Source: Paraburkholderia solitsugae (lineage in GTDB: Bacteria > Pseudomonadota > Gammaproteobacteria > Burkholderiales > Burkholderiaceae). From it: a stretch of DNA of 64,000 nt. Below, in pieces: positions 39,597 to 49,176 of the stretch. The position numbers and the translations under genes are program-made. Every line of letters begins with the position of its first letter. Position 1 is the stretch's first letter. The notes beneath the pieces are model-generated. The model worked only from the letters and a program-made list of their open reading frames with translations. It searched no databases and was not told where the DNA came from. The stretch is from positions 1 through 64,000 of the forward strand of contig NZ_WOEY01000032.1 of the NCBI RefSeq assembly GCF_013177695.1, read 5' to 3'.

Positions 39597-40988
39597 TTGA
39601 GCGAATCAATAAAGCGCGCGTTTGAAGGTGTAAAGCTGTTTCCGTTCTGGCTGGACAATCCGCGTGCACCGGCTGTCGAACGGGAATTGATTGGTCCGAC
39701 TTCCGCGGATCTGGTGGTGGTTGGCGGTGGTTTTACCGGACTGTGGGCTGCGATTCAGGCGAAAGAAGCGGACCCGTCGCTCGACGTCGTGCTGGTCGAA
39801 GCAGGGAAGGTGGCCTACGGCGCATCGGGCCGTCCGGGCGGGATCATTTCCACGTCGGTGATGCATGGTCTGCCGAACGCGACAAGGGTCTTTCCGCAAG
39901 ACCTCGACGTGCTGGAAAAGCTGGGCCAGGAGAACCTCGACGGCTTCAAGGAATCGTTGACGCGTTACGGCATTGAAGCGGACGTCGAATGGAATGGCGA
40001 GATGACGGTTGCCGTCGATCCGGGCCACCTCGATCATCTGAAAGGCGATTATGAGTTGCACGTGGCGCATGGGCACGACGTGGTGTTGCTCGACAGCAAA
40101 GGCGCGCGCGAGCAACTCGATTCGCCTTTGTTCGCGGGCGCGATGTGGTCGCGCAATCGCAGCGGCACGATTCACCCGGCGAAGCTCGCGTGGGGCCTGA
40201 AAGCCGCCGCGCTGAAACTCGGGGTGCGTTTGCATGAACACTCGCCGATCACGCGTATGGAAGATCGCGGCGCGACGTTGGTCGTGCACACGCAATCTGG
40301 CCGCATCGAAACGCCGCGCGTGCTGCTCGGTACCGGCACGGCGGATGTGGGCGTGACCGACATCAAGCGCCGCGTGATGCAGGTGCGCGATCACATCATC
40401 GCGACCGCGCCGTTGAGCGAAGAGCAGATGGCCCGCATTGGCTGGCACAATCGCCAGGGCATTTACGATACGCGTACGCAGCTCAATTATTTCCGTCTCA
40501 CCCAAGACAACCGGATCATCTTCGGCGGCCGTGTGAGTTATCACTTCGGCGGCGATTCGAATCCGGCAGCGGATCGTGACGAGAGCACCTACTACAAGCT
40601 CGCCGAGGCGTTCTATCGTACCTTCCCGCAACTGGGCGACGTGCGCTTCACCCATGCATGGGGCGGCCCGATCGATTACTGCTCACGCGGCGCCGTGTTT
40701 GCGCGCCGCTATCACGGCGGCAAGAGCGTGTTCGTCGCGGGCTATACGGGTTTTGGCGTGGCGGGCAGCCGCTTTGGTGCGAAGATGGGCCTCGACATGC
40801 TGTGGAATCGCGATACGCTGATTACATCGCTCGATATTTCGCGCAAAGGGCCGTCGTACATTCCGCCGGAGCCGCTGCGCTGGATCGCCGCGAAGATTAC
40901 GTTCAACGCGTTCGACGGCGCCGACGATCGCGGCGGCTGGCGGCGTCTGTGGATCAATTCGATCAAGGCGCTCGGTTTCCCGATGTAG
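39597..40988 (+). CDS. FAD-dependent amine/amino acid oxidoreductase (DAO family, PuuB-like)
   Basis: The 463-residue protein has an FAD-binding fold ADLVVVGGGFTGLWAAI (about 38-54), DAO-family features (GASGRPGGIIS, HPAKLAWGLK) and FVAGYTGFGVAGS near the C-terminus. This is closest to gamma-glutamylputrescine oxidase or related amine oxidases. I choose the TTG at 39597 because AGGAG lies 9 bases upstream; the track of open codons continues to 39567 without a better start. The cupin and aldehyde dehydrogenase genes that follow fit oxidation of an amine through an aldehyde to an acid. Confidence 0.78.
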   Translation: MSESIKRAFEGVKLFPFWLDNPRAPAVERELIGPTSADLVVVGGGFTGLWAAIQAKEADPSLDVVLVEAGKVAYGASGRPGGIISTSVMHGLPNATRVFPQDLDVLEKLGQENLDGFKESLTRYGIEADVEWNGEMTVAVDPGHLDHLKGDYELHVAHGHDVVLLDSKGAREQLDSPLFAGAMWSRNRSGTIHPAKLAWGLKAAALKLGVRLHEHSPITRMEDRGATLVVHTQSGRIETPRVLLGTGTADVGVTDIKRRVMQVRDHIIATAPLSEEQMARIGWHNRQGIYDTRTQLNYFRLTQDNRIIFGGRVSYHFGGDSNPAADRDESTYYKLAEAFYRTFPQLGDVRFTHAWGGPIDYCSRGAVFARRYHGGKSVFVAGYTGFGVAGSRFGAKMGLDMLWNRDTLITSLDISRKGPSYIPPEPLRWIAAKITFNAFDGADDRGGWRRLWINSIKALGFPM

Positions 40989-41060
40989 TGGCGGAGGGTG
41001 TCGCGAGGGTGTTCACGAGGTGGTCAAGGTACCTGGCGGGTTTTTATTCATTGCCGCCAG

Positions 41061-41095
41061 AATAAAAAAACCGCACCTTAACGGGTGCGGTTCTT
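41061..41095 (-). terminator. Bidirectional terminator between oxidoreductase and cupin genes
   Basis: A 9-bp stem AACCGCACC / GGTGCGGTT with a 6-base loop sits between two convergent genes. The - strand has a run of seven T after the stem; the + strand tail TTCTTG is weaker. Confidence 0.82.
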
Positions 41096-41124
41096 GTTGA
41101 AGCAACGGTGTGATGCAGTGTGCA

Positions 41125-41496
41125 TCAACCGCAGTACACGATGCTGTACTTCTTGGTCGCCACCGGCATATGCCACGTGCCGGAGAAGCCCTTGTGCAGG
41201 ATGAAGGCGTCGCCGGCGGCATAGCGTTCGCTGCGGCCGTCGTCGCTGGTGATGACGACTTCGCCCTCGATCAGCACGCAGACTTCGTGGATCGGCAGGT
41301 CGGCCAGCTTCAGCGTGCCCGCATCGCATTGCCACACGCCGGCGGACAGCATGTTGGTCGCGTCCGAAAATGCATTGAGGGCGTGCGGTGCCTTGGCGCC
41401 TTCGAGAATGACGTCGGCGGGATCGTGCAGGGCCGGGTTCAGGCCGGAAGCGCCGGGGCCTTTAGCGTCGATGCGGGTGAAAGTGATGGTGCTCAT
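41125..41496 (-). CDS. Cupin-domain protein
   Basis: The 123-residue protein starts at 41496 after an AGGAGA site. It has a single cupin fold with IHEVCVLIEGEVVITSDDG and GDAFILHKGFSGTW, like the (S)-ureidoglycine aminohydrolase/DUF861-type small cupins found with amine and amino acid catabolic genes. It lies between an oxidoreductase gene and an ALDH gene, on the opposite strand. Role unassigned. Confidence 0.78.
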   Translation of the reverse strand: MSTITFTRIDAKGPGASGLNPALHDPADVILEGAKAPHALNAFSDATNMLSAGVWQCDAGTLKLADLPIHEVCVLIEGEVVITSDDGRSERYAAGDAFILHKGFSGTWHMPVATKKYSIVYCG

Positions 41497-41691
41497 GTGT
41501 CTCTCCTGGTTGATTGGGTTCGATGACGAAATCGAAGCAGAACCGGAGTCTGAGCCAAAGCTGCGTAGCGATGAATTTCGATTTGAAGACATTCAGATTG
41601 AGCGGCGTCGATGTAAAGCATTCGATACCGCTACGGGCGCGATTTTCGGCCTAACGTCTGACCTAGCACATTCATGTAAAGGACTAAGCGC

Positions 41692-43128
41692 ATGGAACAC
41701 GCCAAACAGTTTTATATCGACGGCCAATGGGTCACCCCGCTTGATTCGGCCAAGGGTGCCACGCTCGACGTGATCGATCCTTCCACGGCCACTGCCTTCG
41801 CACAGATTTCGCTCGGCAGCGCAGCCGATGTCGATCGCGCCGTGGCGGCGGCGAAGCGTGCCTTTCCGGCCTACAGCGAGACGACGATCGCGCAGCGAAT
41901 CGATTTGCTGCAAGCGATTCTCGACGTCTACCGCAAGCGCTACGACGACATGGTGCATGCGATCAGCCGCGAGATGGGTGCACCGCTGCAATACGCGAAT
42001 GACGCGCAGGCATGGACCGGCGTCGCCCATCTGGAGACAATGATCCGCACGCTCGACACGTTTGAGTTCGAGTACGTAAAGAGCAGCATTCTGATCCGCA
42101 AGGAAGCGGTCGGCGTGTGCGGGCTGATTACACCGTGGAACTGGCCGGCCTTGCAGATCGCCACCAAGGTCGTGCCCGCGCTGGCGGCCGGCTGCACGAT
42201 GGTGCTCAAACCCTCGGAACTGGCGCCGCTCTCCGGCATCCTATTCGCCGAGATCCTCGACGAAGCGGGCGTGCCGGCCGGCGTGTTCAACCTCGTCAAC
42301 GGCGAAGGCGCGACGGTGGGCGAGGCGATGTCGCGTCATCCGGACATCGATATGATGTCATTCACCGGTTCGACGCGTGCGGGCGTGCAGGTCGCCAAGG
42401 CCGCGGCGGATACGGTCAAGCGCGTGCATCAGGAACTGGGCGGAAAATCGGCCAACCTGATTCTCGAAGATGCCGATCTGAAGCACGCTGTGATGCGCGG
42501 TGCACGGGCGTGTTTCGACAACAGCGGCCAGTCGTGCGATGCGCCCACCCGCATGTTCGTGCCGCGCGCACGCCTCGCCGAAGCATTGGCGTATGCGAAG
42601 GAGGCCGCTGACGCATTGGTTGTCGGCCCCGCGGATGCGAAGGGTATCGATCTTGGGCCGGTCATCAGCGAACAGCAGTTCGACAAGATCCAGCGGCTGA
42701 TTGGCGTGGGCATCGAAGAGGGCGCGACGCTGGTGGCGGGCGGTCCGGGCCGTCCCGAAGGATTGAAGGATGGCTACTTTGTCCGCCCGACGGTATTCGG
42801 CAACGTCACGCCGAACATGACGATCGCACGCGAAGAGATTTTCGGACCGGTGCTGTCGATTCTCGGCTACGACTCCGAGGACCAGGCGGTCGCGATGGCC
42901 AACGATAGTCTCTACGGTCTCGCGGGCTATGTACAGTCGGCCTCGATCGAGCATGCGTATGCGGTGGCGAAGCGCCTGCGTACCGGGACGATCTATCTGA
43001 ACTACGCGGACTACAACCCCGATGCGCCGTTCGGCGGCTTCAAGCAATCGGGCAATGGCCGCGAGTACGGCGAGTTCGGCCTCGAGGACTTTTTGGAGAT
43101 CAAGGGCGTGGTGGGCTACGCGGATTGA
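41692..43128 (+). CDS. NAD(P)-dependent aldehyde dehydrogenase
   Basis: This 478-residue ALDH has the NAD-binding segment GLITPWNWP and FTGSTRAGV, the general base Glu in QELGGKSANLIL, the catalytic Cys in NSGQSCDAPTR, and EEIFGPVLS. The GQSCxAPTR form is common in a broad-range ALDH subgroup. It probably oxidises the aldehyde made by the neighbouring FAD oxidoreductase, with 195 bases separating it from the divergent cupin gene. Confidence 0.88.
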   Translation: MEHAKQFYIDGQWVTPLDSAKGATLDVIDPSTATAFAQISLGSAADVDRAVAAAKRAFPAYSETTIAQRIDLLQAILDVYRKRYDDMVHAISREMGAPLQYANDAQAWTGVAHLETMIRTLDTFEFEYVKSSILIRKEAVGVCGLITPWNWPALQIATKVVPALAAGCTMVLKPSELAPLSGILFAEILDEAGVPAGVFNLVNGEGATVGEAMSRHPDIDMMSFTGSTRAGVQVAKAAADTVKRVHQELGGKSANLILEDADLKHAVMRGARACFDNSGQSCDAPTRMFVPRARLAEALAYAKEAADALVVGPADAKGIDLGPVISEQQFDKIQRLIGVGIEEGATLVAGGPGRPEGLKDGYFVRPTVFGNVTPNMTIAREEIFGPVLSILGYDSEDQAVAMANDSLYGLAGYVQSASIEHAYAVAKRLRTGTIYLNYADYNPDAPFGGFKQSGNGREYGEFGLEDFLEIKGVVGYAD

Positions 43129-43312
43129 GGCCGCGCGGCGGCCGGCGATGTGGCTCAGTGATGTACCTTAGCCGCGCAAGCATAACGAAAGTTATGCGGC
43201 CAGTGAGGGACATCACCGCGCCGGCAGCTTCCCGATGGCTGTTCTGAACCTGAGAGCGCGGGTTGAGGGCGTCTATAATCCTCACCGGAATTCGCCATCG
43301 GATCTTGAACCT

Positions 43313-43771
43313 GTGAAAACAACACTCGCTATTGCGCTTGCCGCGCTCGCCCTGAGCGGCTGCATGTCTGCCGAAAAAGAAGAGGCCCAGGCGCGCGACT
43401 TTACCCGCTCCGAGAACCTGCTCGATACCGCGCAGCATAACGCCGCTATTGCCTGCGCGGATCAGACGCAGTGCGACAAGGCCTGGTCGCTCACGAAGGA
43501 CTACGTGGCAGCGCATTCTTCCACGTCAATAGTTCGCGCCGACGCTGTAGCGATCGAGACCGACGTTCCGAGCCGCTCGGGGCACGCGGTCTATTCGGCC
43601 ACGCGCGTGGCCAAGGGCGGTGGGGCGACGATCACGCTGTATGCGCAGTGCCGTGGCATGTATGGTCCGGATCGCGCGATGGCCTCCGACTACGACGATT
43701 GCGTCAAGCAGATCGCTCCGACACAAAACGGCTTTGTGCCGTTTCTGCGCCAGCATCTTTCCAGTCAGTAA
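43313..43771 (+). CDS. Small lipoprotein (hypothetical)
   Basis: The 152-residue protein starts at a GTG and has a short lipoprotein signal with lipobox LALSGC (Cys 17). The mature part has four further cysteines (ACADQTQC, QCRG, DDC), which could form two disulphides, and ends FLRQHLSS. A longer open frame upstream lacks a secretory start. I recognise no characterised family, although similar small lipoproteins occur in Burkholderiaceae. Confidence 0.65.
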   Translation: MKTTLAIALAALALSGCMSAEKEEAQARDFTRSENLLDTAQHNAAIACADQTQCDKAWSLTKDYVAAHSSTSIVRADAVAIETDVPSRSGHAVYSATRVAKGGGATITLYAQCRGMYGPDRAMASDYDDCVKQIAPTQNGFVPFLRQHLSSQ

Positions 43772-43832
43772 TCCGGCCAGTAAGCCGGGCAATAGCGGGC
43801 GAACGTAGCGAGCAAACTTAGCGGATGGACGT

Positions 43833-45272
43833 TCAGATCGCGGCGTGACGCGTCATCATCCGCTCGAACGCGTCGACGATATGTTGCACGTAAGGATTTT
43901 TGTGGGCGAGGGCGCCGGTCTCGCGCTCGAAGTGCGCCAGCATGGTCGCGTTCGCTTCGAAGACCAGCACCTGTCCTCCGGGCAGCACCGTGAAGTCGAT
44001 TCCGCCGTAGTCGAGATCGAGCCGCTTGCCGATTGCGGCGATTGCACTCATCACTTGCTCGCCGAGCACGGCGTGCGGATTCTCGATGAAGCGTCGCTCT
44101 TCCCCCAGCTTCCATGGATGGCGTTCCATGTCGGCAGAGTAGTAGTGCACCATCCAGTGCGGCGAAATCGCCAGATGGTAAGGAAACGGTTCCCGGTCGA
44201 CAAAAATGATCCGGTATTTGCGGTAGAAGCCGTCGGCACTGCGTGTGTCGCGAAACGCCGTCAGATAGGAAATTCCGGCTTGTGCCGACAACCATGTTTC
44301 GAGCGCTGCGCGGTTTTCGCATAGCGTTAGCCCGTCGCCGCCGTGCGTCGCGGCGGGACGCGCCAGGACCGGAAAGTCGATGCCGCCCGCCACGAGCACA
44401 GCGTCAGGCGCGGCGCGTGAAGCCGGCGCGGCATCGCTCTGCACGCAAGGCGCCATCTGCACGTCCTGTAGCCCGTCGAGCAGGTGCGCGGTGCGGTGCC
44501 GTTGAGTTCGCGCGACAGCGGCGGGTGGATTGAGCAGGGGCCGCGCGCAACGCGAGACGAAGCGCGCGAGCCGTCCGGCAAGTGGGGCGGCGATATCCGC
44601 ATCGCCAATCGCGTTGAACACGAGATCGTAGGCCGGCAGTTGATGGTCTTCTTCGTCGTCGGCGTAGTCGATCGCGTACTTGATGCGGCAGCAGGTCGTG
44701 CCGGGCAGCAGTGCATCGAACGGCACATTGCCGGACGTGTGTGCCGCGCAGAGGATCAGCACCCGGCGCTGCCCGGCGCCGCTTCCCTCGACAAACACGC
44801 GCTGGATCCGGTAGGCACGCTCCCGGTACGCGGCGGCTTCAGCAACGTGTCCAACGCTGGCAAGGATGGCGGCCAGATTCTGGCAGGCCACCGCGACATG
44901 CGGGTCGAGCGTCAGAACGAGGCGGTACCAGTACTCGGCGATCACGTGATCGCCTTTCATAAAGTATCCGGTCGCGACATCGCAGAGATTCAGAGCGCTG
45001 GCGTTGGGGGCCGCAGCGGCGTAGGCATCCAGCGTGTGGGCGGCGATCAGATGAGCGACCGCACCGAGTTCGTCGCCGTCGGTGCGCCGGGCTTCAGCAA
45101 GGGTGCGGTGACGGGACGGATCGAGCGGCGCGCCGTCGCCGGCACGCCCCGCTGACGCGCCTCCAGGGTGTGCCTTGCGGTCGGCTTCGTTATGCGGATT
45201 CTGGGTCACGGTCGATCGAGATGGCTGCAGGGCGACGCGCCGCTGCGCCCTCGAAGCATAGCGGGCGTGCAT
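43833..45272 (-). CDS. TPR plus ATP-grasp domain protein
   Basis: The 479-residue protein has a poorly conserved first 60 residues, so the true start may be later. Two or more TPR helices follow (about 65-160, including AEYWYRLVLTLDPHVAVACQNLA written here as motif LTLDPHVAVACQNLA), then an ATP-grasp ligase region (about 168-479). Within this, FPVLARPAATHGGDGL is the lysine/glycine-rich ATP loop, and YGGIDFTVLPGG...VFEANATM holds the metal-binding Asp, Glu and Asn. ATP-grasp enzymes join a carboxylate to an amine or thiol. Partner and product are unknown, and no peptide-natural-product genes are adjacent. Confidence 0.65.
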   Translation of the reverse strand: MHARYASRAQRRVALQPSRSTVTQNPHNEADRKAHPGGASAGRAGDGAPLDPSRHRTLAEARRTDGDELGAVAHLIAAHTLDAYAAAAPNASALNLCDVATGYFMKGDHVIAEYWYRLVLTLDPHVAVACQNLAAILASVGHVAEAAAYRERAYRIQRVFVEGSGAGQRRVLILCAAHTSGNVPFDALLPGTTCCRIKYAIDYADDEEDHQLPAYDLVFNAIGDADIAAPLAGRLARFVSRCARPLLNPPAAVARTQRHRTAHLLDGLQDVQMAPCVQSDAAPASRAAPDAVLVAGGIDFPVLARPAATHGGDGLTLCENRAALETWLSAQAGISYLTAFRDTRSADGFYRKYRIIFVDREPFPYHLAISPHWMVHYYSADMERHPWKLGEERRFIENPHAVLGEQVMSAIAAIGKRLDLDYGGIDFTVLPGGQVLVFEANATMLAHFERETGALAHKNPYVQHIVDAFERMMTRHAAI

Positions 45273-45288
45273 GCGATTCAGCTTACAG

Positions 45289-46239
45289 CTACAGCAGCAG
45301 TTCGATCGAATGAAACAGCCGGCGCAGTTCGGGGTCTGGTGAGCGCGCGCCTTCGTCGATGACTTCGCGCAAACATTCCAGAAAACACTCGGCGGCCGGA
45401 CTCGTCGGCGCGCCGCGGCGTGACGTGATGCTGACGATGGTTTCGTCCACCGTTTCGCGCAAGGGCAGTGCCCACAGATTCTCTTTCGCGATAATCACCT
45501 CGACGAGCGGCCACGGAAAGATGCTGAGCATGTCGGTGTGCGCGAGCAGGGCCAACACCACGGCCAGCGAATGCGCCAGATGAATCGTATGCGGCACACT
45601 CATGCCGCGCTTGCGGAATACGTTGTCTGAAATCGATTCGCGGCTTGCCGGGTCCCAGTTCAGCACCCATTCGGCGTCTTCGAGTTCGAGCAGTGTGCGG
45701 CAACCCGCTTTCGGATGATCGCGTCGCGCGACGACCGCTGAATGCGTTGAAAACAGCGGCACGTTGTGAAACTCCGATTGCGGCGAAGCAGGCGGAGGAC
45801 GGCCAATCGAAAAATCGAGGCTGCCATCGCGCAAGCGTGGTTGCACGACCGCCAACAGACCCTCGAAGAATTCCAGCTGGACTTCCGGCATGCGTTGCCG
45901 GAACCGCTGCACCGTCGGTGGCAGAAAAGTCAGCGCCACCCATGGCGTGACGCCGATCGACAGTTTGCCGGCCGCTGCGCCGCGCATCGCTTCAATCTCC
46001 GCTTCCGCACGTTGCAACTGGCCGAGCACCAGGCGGGCATGCACGACCAGCGCGCGGCCGAACTCCGTGAACGCGACGCCGCTTGCGCCGCGCACCAGCA
46101 GCGGCGCGTGCAGATCGGCCTCCAGTTCGCGCATGGCCTTGGTCACGGCGGCCGGCGAAAGGTCGAGCGAACGGGCCGCCGCCCGGATACTGCCGGTATC
46201 CGCAATGGCCGCTAAGGTACTGAGCTGATGCAGTTTCAT
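45289..46239 (-). CDS. LysR-family regulator
   Basis: The 316-residue protein starts at 46239 (MKLHQLSTLAAIADTGS). The HTH contains SIRAAARSLDLSPAAVTKAM and the effector domain opens GKLSIGVTPWVALTFLP. It is divergent from the M20 amidohydrolase gene, with a perfect palindrome in the spacer, so it probably regulates that gene and the transporter behind it, as well as itself. Confidence 0.82.
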   Translation of the reverse strand: MKLHQLSTLAAIADTGSIRAAARSLDLSPAAVTKAMRELEADLHAPLLVRGASGVAFTEFGRALVVHARLVLGQLQRAEAEIEAMRGAAAGKLSIGVTPWVALTFLPPTVQRFRQRMPEVQLEFFEGLLAVVQPRLRDGSLDFSIGRPPPASPQSEFHNVPLFSTHSAVVARRDHPKAGCRTLLELEDAEWVLNWDPASRESISDNVFRKRGMSVPHTIHLAHSLAVVLALLAHTDMLSIFPWPLVEVIIAKENLWALPLRETVDETIVSITSRRGAPTSPAAECFLECLREVIDEGARSPDPELRRLFHSIELLL

Positions 46240-46258
46240 CTGGAAAACCCGTAGAAGA

Positions 46259-46279
46259 GTGGCAACCGCTGGTTGCCAC
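46259..46279. promoter_or_regulatory. Perfect palindromic operator between LysR and M20 genes
   Basis: The arms GTGGCAACC and GGTTGCCAC surround a 3-base spacer with no mismatch, 20 bases upstream of the LysR start. A further outer pair (GTAGAA at 46251 and TTCTAC at about 46287) frames it. It is probably the binding site of the LysR regulator. Confidence 0.6.
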
Positions 46280-46357
46280 CGCAACGATTCTACGCCTGCC
46301 GCTGGAAAATCGTCGTCGTTATGCTGGGCCCTTGCTTTCACAGACGGAGACGACATC

Positions 46358-47530
46358 GTGAACACCATGGCCATCCCGGCGGGCATCGCCGAACTCGAAG
46401 ACGAAATGATCGCGCTGCGCCGTCGTATCCACGCGCAGCCCGAACTGGCTTACGAAGAGTTCGCCACCGGCGACCTGGTCGCTGAGCGTTTGCAGGAGTG
46501 GGGCTACACCGTGCATCGCGGCCTGGGTCAGACCGGTGTTGTAGGGCAACTGAAAGTAGGCGCCGGCACGCGCAGACTCGGCCTGCGCGCCGACATGGAC
46601 GCGCTGCCGATCCACGAGACCACGGGGCTGCCCTATGCGAGCACCGTTCCCGGGAAGATGCACGCATGTGGTCACGACGGCCACACCGCGATGCTGCTGG
46701 CGGCCGCCAAACATCTGGCGCAGGAGAAATCGTTCGACGGCACGTTGAACCTGATTTTCCAGCCGGCTGAAGAAGGTCTGGCCGGCGCGAAGAAAATGCT
46801 CGAAGACGGCCTGTTCGACAAGTTTCCCTGCGATGCGGTCTTTGCCATGCACAACATGCCCGGCTTTCCGACTGGCAAGTTCGGCTTCCTGCCGGGCTCG
46901 TTCATGGCTTCGTCCGACACGGTGATCATCAAGGTGACCGGTCGCGGCGGTCATGGCGCGGTGCCGCACAAGGCGGTCGATCCGGTCGTGGTGTGCGCGC
47001 AGATCGTGCTGGCGTTGCAGTCGATCGTGTCGCGCAACATTGCGCCGCTCGACATGGCGATCATCACCGTCGGCGCGATTCACGCGGGTGACGCGCCGAA
47101 CGTGATTCCCGAAACCGCGGAGATGCGGCTGTCCGTGCGTGCGTTGAAACCCGAGGTTCGCAACTATTTGCAGGAGCGCATCACGGCGGTCGCCTGCGGA
47201 CAGGCGGCGGTGTTCGGTGCGCGGGCGCACGTCGATTATCAGCGCCGCTATCCGGTGCTCGTCAACGACGTACAGATGACCGGTCTCGCACGGCAAGTCG
47301 CGCTGGACTGGCTCGGCGAAGACGGTTTGATTGCCGACATGGAACCGCTCACGGGTAGTGAAGACTTTGCGTTCCTGCTGGAGCGTTGCCCGGGCAGCTA
47401 CCTGATCATCGGCAATGGTGACGGCGAGGGCGGTTGCATGGTCCACAACCCGGGCTACGACTTCAACGACGATTGCCTCGCCACTGGCGCGGCCTACTGG
47501 GTGCGGCTCGCACAGACGTTCCTCGTCTGA
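46358..47530 (+). CDS. M20-family amidohydrolase (hippurate hydrolase/N-acyl amino acid amidohydrolase)
   Basis: The 390-residue protein has the M20D metal ligands: MHACGHDGHTAML and FQPAEEG (bimetal site and catalytic Glu), and HNMPGFPTG. It hydrolyses an N-acyl amino acid or similar amide; the exact substrate is open. The GTG at 46358 is chosen because GGAG ends 8 bases before it. The MHS transporter gene follows by about 150 bases, suggesting uptake and cleavage of the same compound. Confidence 0.85.
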   Translation: MNTMAIPAGIAELEDEMIALRRRIHAQPELAYEEFATGDLVAERLQEWGYTVHRGLGQTGVVGQLKVGAGTRRLGLRADMDALPIHETTGLPYASTVPGKMHACGHDGHTAMLLAAAKHLAQEKSFDGTLNLIFQPAEEGLAGAKKMLEDGLFDKFPCDAVFAMHNMPGFPTGKFGFLPGSFMASSDTVIIKVTGRGGHGAVPHKAVDPVVVCAQIVLALQSIVSRNIAPLDMAIITVGAIHAGDAPNVIPETAEMRLSVRALKPEVRNYLQERITAVACGQAAVFGARAHVDYQRRYPVLVNDVQMTGLARQVALDWLGEDGLIADMEPLTGSEDFAFLLERCPGSYLIIGNGDGEGGCMVHNPGYDFNDDCLATGAAYWVRLAQTFLV

Positions 47531-47682
47531 GGCAGGTGGCATCAGATTGGACTGAAGCCGCGCAAGGCTCCGAAGGTCACGAAGGCCGGCGGGGCCATCA
47601 AGGCCGTGTTGGGGCCAGTCAGACTGTCCATTGCTTTCAGGCGCACAAGGCCGCAGAGCCGCGCATCAGCAGGAAGGACACC

Positions 47683-49050
47683 ATGGAGACACAGATGGAC
47701 TATTCCGCTACACCGCAACCCGCAGGCACTGACGCGTTGAATCTCGCCGACGCGTCCGCCATGCAGCCCGCCAAACGCACGAGCCACGTCAAAGCGATCG
47801 CCGCGATCACGCTCGGCAACGGCCTCGAGTTTTTCGATTTCACGATCTACAGCTTTTTCGCGACGATCATCGGCAAGCTGTATTTCCCGGTGGAAGGGCA
47901 GCTTGCGCAACTGATGCTGGCGGTCGGCACGTTCGGCGTCGGCTTCATCATGCGGCCGGTGGGCGGCATTGTTCTCGGAGGGTATGCCGATCGCGCCGGC
48001 CGCAAAGCCGCGATGAGTCTCACGCTGTGGCTGATGACGCTTGGCTCGGCGATCATTGCTTTCGCGCCGACCTACGCGGCGATCGGTATCGCTGCGCCAT
48101 TGCTGGTGATTCTTGCGCGATTGATTCAGGGTTTCGCGCTGGGCGGCGAGGTTGGTGCATCGACATCGCTGCTGCTTGAATATGGCAGCGACAAGACGCG
48201 TGGATTCTACGGGAGCTGGCAGTTTGTGAGCCAGGGATTGAACACCGTATGTGGCTCGCTGCTGGGTGTTGCGTTGGCGGCGGCGTTGTCTACTGCCGCG
48301 CTGGAGAGCTGGGGCTGGCGCGTGCCGTTTGTGATTGGCATGGCGATGGGGCCGATTGGTATTTACATCCGGCGGCATCTGGACGAAACCTTGCCGGGTG
48401 TGGAAGACGGTACTGTTCCAGCCGCGCAGGCGCCCGATGCACAGCCGGTTCGCAAGCTGTTTCGCGAGCATTCGCGCGTGATCACGACGGGCGTGTTGAC
48501 GACGATTGGCGGCACGGCGGCGAACTATATCGTGCTGTTTTATCTGTCGACTTACGCGATTCGGATTTTGCATTTGCCGATGTCGTCGGCGTTGTGGGCC
48601 GCCTGGACCGCGGCGATCGTGACGGTGATCTGTTCGCCGTTTGCGGGGACGTTGTCCGATCGTGTGGGGCGTAAGCGGGTTTTGTGGGTGTCTCGGGTGT
48701 TGTTGATTGCCGCTGTCTATCCGGCTTTTATGATTATCAATGCGTCGCCGACGGTGCCTGTGCTGTTGTCTGTTGTCGCGGTGCTGGCTGTTTTTGTCGC
48801 GTTTACCGCGGTGCCTAATATCGTCATGTTGCCCGAGATGTTTCCGCGCGCGATTCGCGCTACTGGGATGTCGATTGTTTATTGTTTAGGGGTCTCTATT
48901 TTTGGTGGGTTTGCGCAGTTTTTTGCTACCTGGTTGATTCAGATTTCTGGGAGTAATTTGGCGCCTGCCTGGTATTTGATTGGATGTGGGGTTGTGTCGT
49001 TGTTGCCGTTGCCGTTTATGCGGGAGACTGCAGGGAAGGCTATTGATTAA
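47683..49050 (+). CDS. MHS-family (MFS) metabolite:proton symporter
   Basis: The 455-residue, 12-helix transporter has the MHS signature region NGLEFFDFTIYSFFATIIGKLYF in part (FFDFTIYSF), the MFS loop motif GGYADRAGRKAAM after helix 2 and RLIQGFALGGEVGAS. It imports organic acids or similar. An AGGAAGG site precedes the ATG at 47683. Codon use changes visibly in the last 400 bases towards T- and G-ending codons, unlike the start of the gene. It is probably co-transcribed with the M20 gene. Confidence 0.85.
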   Translation: METQMDYSATPQPAGTDALNLADASAMQPAKRTSHVKAIAAITLGNGLEFFDFTIYSFFATIIGKLYFPVEGQLAQLMLAVGTFGVGFIMRPVGGIVLGGYADRAGRKAAMSLTLWLMTLGSAIIAFAPTYAAIGIAAPLLVILARLIQGFALGGEVGASTSLLLEYGSDKTRGFYGSWQFVSQGLNTVCGSLLGVALAAALSTAALESWGWRVPFVIGMAMGPIGIYIRRHLDETLPGVEDGTVPAAQAPDAQPVRKLFREHSRVITTGVLTTIGGTAANYIVLFYLSTYAIRILHLPMSSALWAAWTAAIVTVICSPFAGTLSDRVGRKRVLWVSRVLLIAAVYPAFMIINASPTVPVLLSVVAVLAVFVAFTAVPNIVMLPEMFPRAIRATGMSIVYCLGVSIFGGFAQFFATWLIQISGSNLAPAWYLIGCGVVSLLPLPFMRETAGKAID

Positions 49051-49176
49051 GGTTTTTTTGCCTGCGCGGCGCTTGTTGGTCTGTATGCCTACGGCGTTGG
49101 CCTTTCCCTGTTTTGTTATTGGTTTATTAGCGTCGCCCCTGTGCGGGGCGGGCACCTACTTTTCTTTGCCTGCCGC

